A stretch of DNA of 64,000 bases from Kitasatospora sp. NBC_00374 (GCF_041434935.1 NZ_CP107964.1:620001-684000), one strand, 5' to 3'; positions 26,315 to 35,449 are shown, counted from the stretch's first letter. Notes: generated by a model not told the origin, from the sequence alone. Numbers and translations: made by a program.

Positions 26315-27439
26315 GTGGGCGTTCCCGCGGCGCGGATCGTGTTCGACGAGGACGACCGGACGGCGGTCGCCGAAGCGGTGACGGAGATCCTGTCCACCGG
26401 GATGCTCACCCTCGGCCCCTGGACGGAGCGCTTCGAGCAGGCCTTCGCCGCCGAACACGGCGCCTCCCACGCCGTCGCGGTCTCCACCGGGACGGCCGCT
26501 CTCGAAGTGGTGCTGCGCACGCTCGGGGTGCGCGACCGCGACGTGGTGGTGCCGGCGGTCACCTTCTACGCCACCGCCGGGGCCGTCCTGCACGCGGGCG
26601 GCCGGCCCGTGCCGGCGGACGTCGAGGCGTCCACCTTCGCGCTCAGCGCGGCCACGGTGGAGGCGGCCCTGACCCCCTCGACGGCCGCCGTGGTGCTGGT
26701 GCACGTCGGCGGGCTGATCACGCCCGAGGTCGATGCCGTCCGCAGGCTCTGCGACGAGCGCGGGATCGCCCTGGTCGAGGACGCGGCGCACGCGCACGGA
26801 AGCAGCTTCGGCGGCCGTGCGGCCGGCACCTTCGGCCTGGCCGGCGCCTTCTCGTTCTACCCGACCAAGGTCGTCACCAGCGGCGAGGGCGGCATGATCC
26901 TCACCGAGTCGCCGGACCTGCGCGACGAGGCGCGGATCTACCGGGACCAGGGCAAGGGCTCGTTCGCCACCAACCACCACATCCGGTTCGGCGGATCCTG
27001 GCGGCTGAGCGAGCTGAACGCCGCCGTCGGCACCGTCCACCTGCGGCGGCTCAAGGAGTTCGTCGAGAGCCGCCGCCGGGTGGCCCGCCGGTACGACACC
27101 GCGCTGGCCGCCGTCGACGGTCTCCAGCCGCTCACCGAGCCCGACGGCTGCCGCGGCAACTACTACAAGTACGTCCTGCTGCTGCCGCCCGGCACGGACC
27201 GGGCCCGGTTCAAGCGCGAGGTGGCCGAGGACTTCGGCGTCCGGCTCGCCGGCGAGGTGTACGACCTGCCGCTCCACGAACAGCCCGTGCTCGCCCCCTA
27301 CCGCGGCGGGCCGCTGCCGGTTGCCGAGGACGTGTGCGCCCGCCACGTCTGCCTGCCGGTGCACACCGACATGACCGAGGACGAGATCGACCAGGTGGTC
27401 GGGGCCGTCTCCCAGGTCCACCGCCGGCTGGCGGGCTGA
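26315..27439 (+). CDS. DegT/DnrJ/EryC1/StrS-family sugar aminotransferase
   Basis: The 374-aa protein shows the family's GTAALEVVLR, VVPAVTFYATAGA, ALVEDAAHAHGS and the PLP-lysine segment FSFYPTKVVTSGEGGM, then FGGSWRLSELNAAVG. Most members transfer an amino group to a keto-sugar nucleotide, and a few act on cyclitols or dehydrate. GTG 26315 is chosen because GGAGG sits 6 bases upstream; the longer frame has no ribosome site. The epimerase and glycosyltransferase genes follow within 55 and 25 bases, so the three form one operon. Confidence 0.92.
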   Translation: MGVPAARIVFDEDDRTAVAEAVTEILSTGMLTLGPWTERFEQAFAAEHGASHAVAVSTGTAALEVVLRTLGVRDRDVVVPAVTFYATAGAVLHAGGRPVPADVEASTFALSAATVEAALTPSTAAVVLVHVGGLITPEVDAVRRLCDERGIALVEDAAHAHGSSFGGRAAGTFGLAGAFSFYPTKVVTSGEGGMILTESPDLRDEARIYRDQGKGSFATNHHIRFGGSWRLSELNAAVGTVHLRRLKEFVESRRRVARRYDTALAAVDGLQPLTEPDGCRGNYYKYVLLLPPGTDRARFKREVAEDFGVRLAGEVYDLPLHEQPVLAPYRGGPLPVAEDVCARHVCLPVHTDMTEDEIDQVVGAVSQVHRRLAG

Positions 27440-27492
27440 CCGGGCACACGCGGCTCGACCAGGGGCGGAACGGACCGGACCAAGGAGAAGGA

Positions 27493-28455
27493 ATGCGCGT
27501 AGCAGTGACCGGAGGATGCGGGTTCATCGGCTCCCACGTGGTGGACCGGCTGCTGGAGGCCGGGCACGAGGTGCTCGCGGTCGACACCACGGAGCGGTAC
27601 CTCAACCCGGGCGCCGAGCACGCCCGCGTCGACATCCTCGACCCGGCCGCGCTGACCTCCGTCCTGGACGGCAGCGAGGTGGTGTTCCACCTGGCCGCGA
27701 TGGCCGACGTGGAACAGGTCAGCGCCGATCCCGTCCGGGCCGTGCGGCTCAACATCGACGGCACCGCGACCGTGCTGGAGGCGGCCCGCCGCTGCGGCCT
27801 GAGCCGCACCGTCCTGGCCAGCACCGTCTGGGTGTACGGCGCGGCCCTGGCCGAGGCGGACCTCGACGGGGACGAGCTCGACGAGCGCGTCCCCGTCGAG
27901 CTGGAGCGCAGCGGCCACCTCTACGTCGCCAGCAAGCTGGCGTCGGAGATGCTCGTCCACAGCTACCGCGAGCTCTACGGCAGCCACTTCACGATCCTGC
28001 GGTACGGGATTCCGTACGGCCCGCGGATGCGCGACGAGCTCGTCGTCGCCCGCTTCGTGCAGGCCGCCCTGACGGGTACGCCGATCACCATCGCGGGCGA
28101 CGGCCGGCAGACCCGCAACTTCGTCTACGTCGAGGACCTCGCGGACGCGCACGTCCGGGCACTCTCCCCCGCGGCGCAGGACCAGACCCTCGCACTGGAG
28201 GGCTCCACCGCCATCTCCGTCCGGGAGATCGCCGACACCGTGGACCAGCTGCTCGGCCCGGTCACCATCGAACACATCCCGGCCCGGACCGCCGACTACC
28301 CGGGCCGCCGGATCTCCTCGGCCCGCGCCAAGCGGCTGCTCGGCTGGTCCCCGCGCACCAGCTTCACCGACGGCGTCAGCCGCTACGCCGACTGGTACCG
28401 GGCCCAGGAGCCGCCCGCCGCGCCGCCGGCGGCCGGCGACGGCGCGGCGGGCTGA
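27493..28455 (+). CDS. NAD-dependent sugar-nucleotide epimerase/dehydratase
   Basis: The 320-aa extended SDR has VTGGCGFIGSHV near residue 6-17, LAAMADVEQV, the Ser/Thr in ASTVWVYG and YVASK (YxxxK) near 146. The C-terminal NFVYVEDLADAH and LLGWSPRTSF are typical of NDP-hexose epimerases. It probably supplies the keto-sugar or sugar nucleotide used by the neighbouring aminotransferase and glycosyltransferase. ATG 27493 follows AAGGAGAAGGA. The exact sugar cannot be read. Confidence 0.9.
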   Translation: MRVAVTGGCGFIGSHVVDRLLEAGHEVLAVDTTERYLNPGAEHARVDILDPAALTSVLDGSEVVFHLAAMADVEQVSADPVRAVRLNIDGTATVLEAARRCGLSRTVLASTVWVYGAALAEADLDGDELDERVPVELERSGHLYVASKLASEMLVHSYRELYGSHFTILRYGIPYGPRMRDELVVARFVQAALTGTPITIAGDGRQTRNFVYVEDLADAHVRALSPAAQDQTLALEGSTAISVREIADTVDQLLGPVTIEHIPARTADYPGRRISSARAKRLLGWSPRTSFTDGVSRYADWYRAQEPPAAPPAAGDGAAG

Positions 28456-28478
28456 CCGGCCGGCCACCGGGGAACGCC

Positions 28479-29576
28479 GTGCCGCACGCGCTGCTCGTCT
28501 CCGGATCGCTCGGCCAGGGCCACGACGTGATGGCCCTGGCCTGCGCCGACTCCCTGCGCGCCCGGGGCTGGACCACCCGCACGGTCGACGCGATGGCCCT
28601 GCTCGGGCAGCGCGCCGGCCCGGCCGGCGAGGCCGTCTTCCGGCGCATGCTCGACCTGCCGGGCCTCTACGACGCCTTCCACTTCGCCGCGCTGCGCCCC
28701 GGCGCCCGCATCGCCCTGCTCGCCGACGGCGCGGCCGGACGGCGGCTGGTCCCCCGGTTGCGCCGCCTGCTCGACCAGGAGCAGCCCGACCTGGTGGTCT
28801 CCGTGTTCGCGACCGCCACCTCCGCGGTGAACCTGCTGCGCCGGGGCCGCCCGGGCATGCGCCATCTGGTGCTCTGCACGGACGTCACCCCGCACCGGCT
28901 GTGGGTGCAGGAGGAGACGGACCTGTTCCTGGTCACCTCGCAGGTCGCGGCCTGCGCCGTACGCCGCTACCGGCCGGACGCGCCGATCGCGGTGGTGCCC
29001 GCGCCGCTGCGCGAGGCCTTCTACCGGCCGCCCACCCGCGCCGCCGCCCGCGCCGAGCTGGGCATTCCCGAGGACGGGCGGTGCGTGCTGCTGATGTCGG
29101 GGTCGTGGGGGCTCGGTCCGCTCGCCCGCACGGCCGAGTCGCTGGCCGAGGCCGGCCCGCACGTCCTGGCCGTGGCCGGGCGCAACACCGGTCTGGAGGA
29201 CCGGCTGCGCGCCGTCCAGGCCCGGCAGCCGCGGGTGCACGCCTTCGGCCACACCGAGCGCGTGCCCGCCCTGATGGCGGCCGCCGACCTGGTGGTGACC
29301 AGCTCCGGCGACACCTGCAGCGAGGCCCGCGCGCTGGGGCGGCGGCTGCTGCTGCTCGACGTGGTCCAGGGGCACGGTCGGGACAACCTCCAGCACGAGC
29401 TGGAGCTCGGCCACGCCGACGTGGTGTCCGCCCGCCCCCGGGAGGTGGTCCGCAGTGCCCTGGCCGCGCTCGGCCGCGAGACACCGGCCCCGTCCGCGGG
29501 AGCCTCACCGGACGCCTGGCGGTCGGCCTTCTCGGCCGTGCTCGCCCGGGTCGGTCTGGCGGGCGACGGCGGGTAG
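28479..29576 (+). CDS. Glycosyltransferase of the MGDG-synthase/MurG-like (GT28) family
   Basis: The 365-aa protein begins LLVSGSLGQGHDVMALACADSL, the Gly-rich N-terminal loop of MGDG-synthase-type transferases (SxGxGH). It continues with LCTDVTPHRLWV and an intermembrane-facing segment, and a C-terminal donor domain with LLMSGSWGLGPL and LVVTSSGDTCSEARALGRRLLLLD. GT28 enzymes transfer UDP-sugars to lipids or small acceptors. The GTG start at 28479 lies 23 bases after the epimerase stop. In this context it probably attaches the amino sugar made by the two upstream enzymes. Confidence 0.82.
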   Translation: MPHALLVSGSLGQGHDVMALACADSLRARGWTTRTVDAMALLGQRAGPAGEAVFRRMLDLPGLYDAFHFAALRPGARIALLADGAAGRRLVPRLRRLLDQEQPDLVVSVFATATSAVNLLRRGRPGMRHLVLCTDVTPHRLWVQEETDLFLVTSQVAACAVRRYRPDAPIAVVPAPLREAFYRPPTRAAARAELGIPEDGRCVLLMSGSWGLGPLARTAESLAEAGPHVLAVAGRNTGLEDRLRAVQARQPRVHAFGHTERVPALMAAADLVVTSSGDTCSEARALGRRLLLLDVVQGHGRDNLQHELELGHADVVSARPREVVRSALAALGRETPAPSAGASPDAWRSAFSAVLARVGLAGDGG

Positions 29577-29602
29577 CCGCGGGCGGTCGGCGGCACGGGC
29601 CG

Positions 29603-30346
29603 CTACGGGCGGGCCGCCACCGGCGGCAGGCCGTGGTCGCGCAGCGGGCCGAGGGTCAGCCCGAGCTCCCGGCAGCGCTCCGCGACGGACGGCAGGGCGC
29701 CGAGGGCCGAGCGCCAGGCGCCGGGGGCCGAGGTGCAGTCCGAGTCGTGCAGCAGCAGGGTCGCGCCGCCCCGGAGGTCGGGCCACAGGGTCCGCCGGAC
29801 GGACGCCGGGGTGGCGTCGGCGGTCCAGTCCCGGCCCCAGGCCGTCCACAGGACGGTCCGCAGGCCGAGGCGGCGGGCGGCGAGGGCCGGCCCGGTGGTC
29901 AGCACCCCGTACGGCGGCCGGTACCACAGCGGCCGCGCTCCGCAGGTGGCGGTGATCGCGTCGGTGGCGCGTCGCAGCTCCCGCAGGTCGCGCCCGGGCG
30001 CCGGGTACCACTGGGCGCGGTGGTACCAGCCGTGCAGGCCGACCTCGTGGCCGCGCGCGACCAGTTCGCGGCCGAGGCCGGGCGCGCGCTCCAGCATGCC
30101 GCCGAGCAGGAAGAAGGTGGCCCGGACGCCGAGCGCGTCGAGCGCGTCGAGGAATCTCGGGGTGCTGCGGGGGTCGGGCCCGTCGTCGAAGGTCAGCGCC
30201 ACGTGCCCGGCGGCGCCGCGGCCCGCGACGGTCGGCGCCGCGTACCGGCGCACCATCGTCAGCCGGCTCGCGGCAGGGGCCAGGTGCAGCAGTTGCCCGC
30301 CCGCCACCGCCGCCGCGGCCCACCCGGCCGCGCGCGCCGGGCCCAT
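29603..30346 (-). CDS. NodB-family polysaccharide deacetylase
   Basis: The 247-aa protein has the NodB motifs: TFDDGPDP near residue 51-58, the metal-binding His pair in GHEVGLHGWYH, RPPYG, and LLLHDSD near the C-terminus. A hydrophobic segment near residues 7-27 suggests membrane anchoring. It removes N- or O-acetyl groups from a saccharide. Its ATG overlaps the SDR stop (TGATG), so it is the last gene of a three-gene minus-strand unit. It converges on the glycosyltransferase gene with only 26 bases between stops. Confidence 0.87.
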   Translation of the reverse strand: MGPARAAGWAAAAVAGGQLLHLAPAASRLTMVRRYAAPTVAGRGAAGHVALTFDDGPDPRSTPRFLDALDALGVRATFFLLGGMLERAPGLGRELVARGHEVGLHGWYHRAQWYPAPGRDLRELRRATDAITATCGARPLWYRPPYGVLTTGPALAARRLGLRTVLWTAWGRDWTADATPASVRRTLWPDLRGGATLLLHDSDCTSAPGAWRSALGALPSVAERCRELGLTLGPLRDHGLPPVAARP

Positions 30347-31188
30347 CAGCCGAACCTGGCGGCCAGCTGCCGGAACAGCTCGGGTGCGGCCCCGTGCAAC
30401 CGCGCGGGCATGGCGAGCCAGCTCGGCGCGAACAGCCGGTCCCGGTGGCCGGTCAGCGCCCGCAGGACGTCCTCGGCGATCCGCTCGGGCGACACCGGCC
30501 GCGGGCGCTCGCGGTGGAACGGGGTGCCGCGGCGGGCGAAGAACGGGGTGTCCACCGCGCCCGGCAGGATGATGCGCACCCCGACGCCGGTGCCGCGCAG
30601 CTCGTACCAGAGGCTCTCGGCGAACAGCGCCAGGCCCGCCTTGGCCGCCGCGTACGCGGCTTCGTCACCCACCCCGACCTGGCCGGCCATCGAGCCGAGC
30701 AGGACGATCCGCCCCCGCCGGCGCTCCAGCATGCCCGGCAGCAGCATCCGGGCCAGCCGCAGCGGGGCCGCCAGGTCGACCTCGACGATCCGGTCGAGCA
30801 CGTCCGGCGGCATCTCGGCGAACGGCCCGCGCCAGCCGACGCCCGCGCTGGCGACCAGCGCGTCGACCCGGCCGGCCACGGCGACGGCCCGCTCGGCGAG
30901 GCGCTGCGCCCCGCCGTGAACGGCCAGGTCCTCGGCGAGGGCGTGGCCGCCGGTGCGGGCGGCGACCTCCGCCAGCCGGCGAGGGTCGGTACCGGACACC
31001 AGCGGGTACCAGCCGGCCCGCGCGAGCCTGACCGCCGTCGCCGCACCGATGCCCGAGGAGGCCCCGGTGATCAGGGCGACGGGACGCCGGCGGCCGTCGG
31101 CCGCCGGCCGGGGCCCTGGGGAGGGGGCCTGCGGAAGGTCGAGCGGGAGGTCGATCGGGGCCGGCGGTCGCGCACTGTTGTCGTCCAT
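30346..31188 (-). CDS. Short-chain dehydrogenase/reductase
   Basis: The 280-aa SDR has ITGASSGIGAATAVRLA near residues 40-56, SAGVGW in place of NNAG, LLGSMAG with the Ser, and YAAAKAGLALFAESLW (YxxxK). The Pro-rich first 35 residues are unusual. The start is either ATG 31186-31188, with a spaced ACAGG, or a GTG two codons upstream that overlaps the EamA stop. Position between a deacetylase and a membrane protein suggests oxidation or reduction of the same saccharide or lipid intermediate. Confidence 0.85.
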   Translation of the reverse strand: MDDNSARPPAPIDLPLDLPQAPSPGPRPAADGRRRPVALITGASSGIGAATAVRLARAGWYPLVSGTDPRRLAEVAARTGGHALAEDLAVHGGAQRLAERAVAVAGRVDALVASAGVGWRGPFAEMPPDVLDRIVEVDLAAPLRLARMLLPGMLERRRGRIVLLGSMAGQVGVGDEAAYAAAKAGLALFAESLWYELRGTGVGVRIILPGAVDTPFFARRGTPFHRERPRPVSPERIAEDVLRALTGHRDRLFAPSWLAMPARLHGAAPELFRQLAARFG

Positions 31189-31190
31189 GC

Positions 31191-32120
31191 TCACCTGTCC
31201 GCTGAATGGGGGACGGACGCGGCGGAGGCAGGCGGCGCCTCCCCGTCGGTCCGGTCGGCCGGGGGGTCGGCCTGCGGTCCTTCGTACTCCTGCGGCGCCG
31301 CCTCGACCTCACCGAACCGGGCGAGGAGGAACGTGCCGCCGACCGCGATCGCGAAGCCGGCCACCGCCGACCAGGCGAACCCGGGACGGGCCCGGTCACC
31401 CAGCGCCAGCGCGCCCACCACGGCGGGCCCGAAGGTCTCGGCGACCGTTCCCGCGGCGGTCGCGGCGGTCACCGTCCCCCGCTGCAGGGCGAGCGCGTAG
31501 GCAAGGTAGCCGCCGAGCCCGCCCAGGGCGAGCGCGTACGCGGCCGGGTCGGTCAGCAGCGACACCGGATCGGCGGCGTCGATGACCCGGACGGCGAGGC
31601 TGGTGATGCCGAAGCCGACACCCGCCAGCAGGCCCAGGGCCGCCGCCACCGCGTTCCCGCCCCGGCGGGCCAGCACGACGGTGAGCAGCAGCATCAGCGC
31701 CGTGGCGGCGAGCAGGGCGACGTGGAAGGCCGTGCCGGCGTACTCGCGGCCCTCCCGTCCGGAGCCGACCGCGACCAGTGTCAGGCCGACGACCACGGCG
31801 AGGATCGCGGCGACGTCGGTGCGGCGCAGCCGGGCGCCGAGCAGCCACACCGCGGCCACGGCCGTGATGGCCAGGCTGGCGTTGGTCACCGCCTGGACCG
31901 CGAACAGCGGCAGGCTTCGCAGCGCGACGATGCTCAGGGCGAACCCGGCGACGTCCAGGCCCGTCCCGAGCAGGAACTGCCAGGAACGGGCCAGGGCCGC
32001 CAGCAGGCCCAGGCGCACCCCGTCGGCCCGGGGCGCCGCCCGGGCCCCGCGCGCCTGGAAGACGCACGCGAAGCCGAAGCAGACGGTCGCGACGAGCGCG
32101 GTGGTGAGACCGAGCAGCAT
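31191..32120 (-). CDS. EamA/DMT-like membrane transporter
   Basis: The 309-aa protein has nine or ten hydrophobic helices in two halves, each with a conserved Gly/Ala-rich first helix. This is the drug/metabolite transporter layout. The last 45 residues are acidic and disordered. DMT relatives export small molecules or flip lipid-linked amino sugars. Translationally coupled to the SDR gene (GTGA overlap), it is first in the minus-strand saccharide unit, and a flippase or exporter role for its product is inferred. Confidence 0.78.
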   Translation of the reverse strand: MLLGLTTALVATVCFGFACVFQARGARAAPRADGVRLGLLAALARSWQFLLGTGLDVAGFALSIVALRSLPLFAVQAVTNASLAITAVAAVWLLGARLRRTDVAAILAVVVGLTLVAVGSGREGREYAGTAFHVALLAATALMLLLTVVLARRGGNAVAAALGLLAGVGFGITSLAVRVIDAADPVSLLTDPAAYALALGGLGGYLAYALALQRGTVTAATAAGTVAETFGPAVVGALALGDRARPGFAWSAVAGFAIAVGGTFLLARFGEVEAAPQEYEGPQADPPADRTDGEAPPASAASVPHSADR

Positions 32121-32435
32121 GGTTCCGGACGCCCTTCGCGGATCGTGTGCGGAGACCGGCCGGCATCCCGGTCGTGCCGCACGGCCCGGCCGCCCGTACC
32201 GCCGGCGGCATTCACCACCAGTCTGGGCCCGCTGCTGCCGCGCCGCAGCCGCCGGAGCCGGGTGCGGGAGCCGTCCGCCGGTGCCGGGCGCGCCCGGCGC
32301 CGGCGGTCGGGCGGGTGGCCCGGCCGCGGGGAGGCATCCCGGATCCGGCGTCCCGGGCCCGCCCGCCGAACGGGTTCCGGCGGTACGGCTGCGGCCGGGG
32401 TCGAGGTCCTGTCCGACCGGTCCTGAGGCACCCGC
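32121..32435. other. Intergenic stretch without recognisable gene
   Basis: These 315 bases hold no frame with convincing coding character. The left part must contain the promoter of the minus-strand saccharide unit, but no clear boxes are seen in the GC-rich sequence. Confidence 0.4.
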
Positions 32436-33005
32436 TCACCGTTCGGCGTGCGTCGTCCGCCGTTCCTTCAGGAGGGCGGCGATCCGCAGGCACCAGTCCC
32501 GGTGCTCCCGTTCGAAGGACAGGCCGCGCAGGCAGGTCAGGTAGCCGCCGATCCGCTCGCCGCGGAGCAGGAACTCGTCCTCGTCCTCGTCGCCGCGCAG
32601 CTGCCGCAGCAGGTTCCCGAGCAGCTCGATCTTGGCGTCGGCGGCGGCCGCCCGCTCCTCCAGCTGGGCGATCACCGGTTCGGTGCCGATGCGGTCGGCG
32701 CTCTGGACCTTGACGAGCAGGTCGTCGCGGATGAACGAGGGCTTCGACGCGGCCGAGGCGAACGCCTCCAGCTCGGCGCGGCCGGCCTCGGTGACCTGGA
32801 ACAGGCGCTTGTTGGGCCGGGACTCCTGCACCACCTCGCGGCCCGCGACCAGCCCTTCCCGCTCCAGCCTGGCCAGTTCGGCGTAGAGCTGCTGCGGCAG
32901 GGCGTGCCAGAAGTTGGCGACGCCGATGTCGAACGCCTTCGCCAACTGGTAGCCGCTGAACTCGCCGTCCAGCAGTGCCGCCAGCACCGCGTGCCGCAAG
33001 GCCAT
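32436..33005 (-). CDS. PadR-family transcriptional regulator
   Basis: The 189-aa protein has the PadR winged helix: ALRHAVLAALLDGEFSGYQLAKAFD, then LPQQLYAELARLEREGLV and a wing with KRLFQVTEAGRAELEAF. The C-terminal half is a helical dimerisation region with an acidic GDEDEDEF stretch. Start is the ATG at 33003-33005. It is divergent from a SnoaL-like gene, and an 11-bp inverted repeat in the 93-base gap covers both promoters. Repression of both is inferred. Confidence 0.87.
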   Translation of the reverse strand: MALRHAVLAALLDGEFSGYQLAKAFDIGVANFWHALPQQLYAELARLEREGLVAGREVVQESRPNKRLFQVTEAGRAELEAFASAASKPSFIRDDLLVKVQSADRIGTEPVIAQLEERAAAADAKIELLGNLLRQLRGDEDEDEFLLRGERIGGYLTCLRGLSFEREHRDWCLRIAALLKERRTTHAER

Positions 33006-33044
33006 CGCAGCTGCCCCTTCCCTTTCCTCGTCTACCACTGCATC

Positions 33045-33080
33045 ATACTCAAGAAAATAACTAGTCAGATTCTTGAGTAT
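33045..33080. promoter_or_regulatory. Perfect inverted repeat, likely PadR operator
   Basis: ATACTCAAGAA (33045-33055) is repeated inverted as TTCTTGAGTAT (33070-33080) around a 14-base A/T-rich spacer containing AACTAGT. It is the only low-GC patch in the divergent gap between the PadR and SnoaL-like genes. Confidence 0.75.
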
Positions 33081-33098
33081 GAGGAGGGGCCACCCGCC

Positions 33099-33530
33099 AT
33101 GGAGACCGCCGCACGCTTCCGCGCCGCCGTCGAGAAGCGCGATCTCACCGCCCTGGACGAGCTGTTCACCGAGGACATCCGCCTCTACAGCCCGGTGAAG
33201 TTCCGCCCCTTCGAGGGCAAGCCCATGGTGCTGGGGCTCTTCGGCGTCCTGCTGCGCACCTTCGACGACCTCCGCTACGTCGGGCACTTCGAGGGCGTGA
33301 CCGAGACCGGCACCGACGGGCGGGAGGCCCCGTCGGTGGTCCTGCCGTTCCGGGCCACCGTGCGCGGCGTGCAGATCCACGGCATCGACCTGCTCCAGTT
33401 CGACGAGAGCGGCCGGGTCGAGGAGTTCACCGTGATGGTCCGCCCCCAGTCCGCCGTGCACGCACTCGGTCAGGCCGTCCTCGAAGGTCTGGTGGCCGAC
33501 GGCCTCGTCCCCGCACCCACCGACGGGTAG
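33099..33530 (+). CDS. SnoaL-like NTF2-fold protein
   Basis: The 143-aa protein starts with ARFRAAVEKRDLTALDELFTEDIRLYSPV, the first helix and strand of SnoaL-like folds. It ends with VQIHGIDLLQFDESGRVEEFTVMVRP. The pattern 'nuclear transport factor 2, polyketide cyclase SnoaL-like' covers proteins with many small ligands. GAGGAGGGG lies upstream of the ATG at 33099, though the spacing is long. It is controlled with, and divergent from, the PadR gene. Confidence 0.82.
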   Translation: METAARFRAAVEKRDLTALDELFTEDIRLYSPVKFRPFEGKPMVLGLFGVLLRTFDDLRYVGHFEGVTETGTDGREAPSVVLPFRATVRGVQIHGIDLLQFDESGRVEEFTVMVRPQSAVHALGQAVLEGLVADGLVPAPTDG

Positions 33531-33562
33531 CGCCCGCCGACCGGTCCGGCGCACGAGCGGCG

Positions 33563-34366
33563 CTACACCGCCCTGCGGTAGAACCACACGCCGAGCGGTG
33601 CGAACACCGCGATGATCCCGAAGTCCCAGGCGAGTGCCTGCCAGACCACGCTGGTGGCCGGCCCGCCCAGGACCAGCACCCGGACGGCCTCGGCGGTCAT
33701 CGAGACCGGCTGGTGGTTGGCGAAGGCCTGAAGCCAGCCGGGCATGGTCGCGACCGGCACGAAGGCCGAGGAGGCGAAGACCAGCGGCGCGAGGACGGGG
33801 AAGGCGGCGGCCTGCGCGGTCTCCGGGTCCCCGACGGCCATCCCCACCACGGCGAAGATCCACGACATCGCGAAGCCGAACGCCAGCACCAGCAGCACTC
33901 CACCCAGGAACGCGGGCACCCCCGCGTGGATCCGGAAACCCAGGGCGAAGCCGACCCCGGTCATCAGCGTCACCACGAAGACGTTCCGGGCGAGGTCCGC
34001 CATGGTGCGTCCGGAGAGCACCGCCGAACGCGCCATCGGCAGCGAGCGGAACCGTTCCATCAGGCCGGTCTGCATGTCGGTCGCCAGGCCGATCGCCGTG
34101 TTCATCGACCCGAAGACGGCGGTCTGCACGAAGATGCCGGGGATCAGGAAGTCGACGTAGGAGACGCCGGGCGGCAGGGCCGGGCCGACCACCCCGCCGA
34201 AGACGTACCGGAACATCAGCACGAAGACCAGCGGCTGGATGGTGGAGAAGATCAGCAGCCGCGGGACGCGGCGCAGCGCGATCAGGTTGCGCCAGGCCAC
34301 CGCGAGGCCGTCGCGGACGGGTGCGGCGATCCGGGTGCCGAGCTGCCCGGCGTCGGTGACGGTCAT
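33563..34366 (-). CDS. ABC-2 type permease (DrrB-like)
   Basis: The 267-aa protein has six hydrophobic segments and the DrrB-type pattern: QPLVFVLMFRYVFGG early, MERFRSLPMARSAVLSGR in the middle, and FVPVATMPGWLQAFANHQPVS before the last helix. It forms the membrane channel for the ATPase encoded upstream. The ATG at 34364-34366 overlaps the ATPase stop by 4 bases. Likely an exporter of a lipophilic drug or metabolite. Confidence 0.92.
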   Translation of the reverse strand: MTVTDAGQLGTRIAAPVRDGLAVAWRNLIALRRVPRLLIFSTIQPLVFVLMFRYVFGGVVGPALPPGVSYVDFLIPGIFVQTAVFGSMNTAIGLATDMQTGLMERFRSLPMARSAVLSGRTMADLARNVFVVTLMTGVGFALGFRIHAGVPAFLGGVLLVLAFGFAMSWIFAVVGMAVGDPETAQAAAFPVLAPLVFASSAFVPVATMPGWLQAFANHQPVSMTAEAVRVLVLGGPATSVVWQALAWDFGIIAVFAPLGVWFYRRAV

Positions 34367-35343
34367 CGTGCGCCTCCGGGGTCGTCGGGTCCGCCGGCCG
34401 GACCGGTGCGGGTGCGGTGCCCGGTCAGGGCCAGGAAGACGTCGTCGAGGCTGGATTCGCGGACGGTGACGGTGCGCGGCACGAGGTCGGCCGCGTCCAG
34501 CGAGTGCAGGACGTCGAGCAGCAGCCGGGACCCGTCCCGGGAGGCCAGCCGGAGCAGGGCTCCCTCCCGTTCGGCGGGCTCGGCGAGGCTCCCGGCGATG
34601 ACGGCGGCCGCCCGCCCGGCCCGGGCCTCGTCGCCCATGCCCAGCTCGATCACGGTGTTCCCCAGGCGCGCCTTGAGGACGGCGGGGGTGTCGTCGGCGA
34701 TGATCCGGCCGTCGTTCACCACCACGACCCGGGCCGCGAGCCGGTCCGCCTCCTCCAGGTACTGGGTGGTGAGCAGGACGGTCGTTCCGTGGCCGGCCAG
34801 CTCGCGGATCAGCTCCCACAGGGCCGTCCGGCTCTGCGGGTCCAGGCCGGTGGTCGGCTCGTCGAGGAAGAGCACGGGTGGCTCCGGGACGAGGGCGGCG
34901 GCGATGTCCAGCCGTCGCCGCATACCGCCGGAGTACGTCCGCACGGGGCGGTCGCCGGCCGCCGCGAGGTCGAACCGGTCCAGGAGTTCGCCCGCGCGGG
35001 GCCGGGTCCGGCCCGCGGGCAGCTGGGTGAGTCGGCCGATCAGCCGCAGGTTCTCCCGGCCGGTCAGGTTGGGGTCCACGGCCGCGTACTGTCCGGCCAG
35101 CCCGATCAGCCGGCGGACCGTGGCGGCTTCCCGGACCACGTCGTGCCCGAGGACGGCCGCGTGGCCGCCGCTCGGGCGCAGGATCGTGGTGAGGATGCGG
35201 ATCGCCGTGGTCTTTCCCGCGCCGTTCGGCCCGAGCAGCCCGAAGATCGTCCCCGGCCGGACCTCGAAGTCCACCCCTTCCAGGGCGGTCACGGACCCGA
35301 ACCGCTTGCTGAGACCGACGACGCTGATGGCTGCCTGTCCCAT
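34363..35343 (-). CDS. ABC transporter ATPase (DrrA-like)
   Basis: The 326-aa ATPase has GLLGPNGAGKTTAIR (Walker A), TYSGGMRRRLD (signature), PVLFLDEPTTGLD (Walker B) and a C-terminal extension ending in ESSLDDVFLALTGH. This is the DrrA-type C-terminal motif of daunorubicin-resistance transporters. It powers the downstream permease. ATG at 35341-35343. No biosynthetic genes adjoin it, so the exported compound is unknown. Confidence 0.93.
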   Translation of the reverse strand: MGQAAISVVGLSKRFGSVTALEGVDFEVRPGTIFGLLGPNGAGKTTAIRILTTILRPSGGHAAVLGHDVVREAATVRRLIGLAGQYAAVDPNLTGRENLRLIGRLTQLPAGRTRPRAGELLDRFDLAAAGDRPVRTYSGGMRRRLDIAAALVPEPPVLFLDEPTTGLDPQSRTALWELIRELAGHGTTVLLTTQYLEEADRLAARVVVVNDGRIIADDTPAVLKARLGNTVIELGMGDEARAGRAAAVIAGSLAEPAEREGALLRLASRDGSRLLLDVLHSLDAADLVPRTVTVRESSLDDVFLALTGHRTRTGPAGGPDDPGGAR

Positions 35344-35449
35344 CCGCTGCCCTCACTTGTCCTCGCTCGACGTGACGGTTGGCCGCCCGGCCGGGCGGGC
35401 CGGGCCGAGCCGGGACCCCTTCCATCGTCCTCCGATCTAAGCTGTCCGC

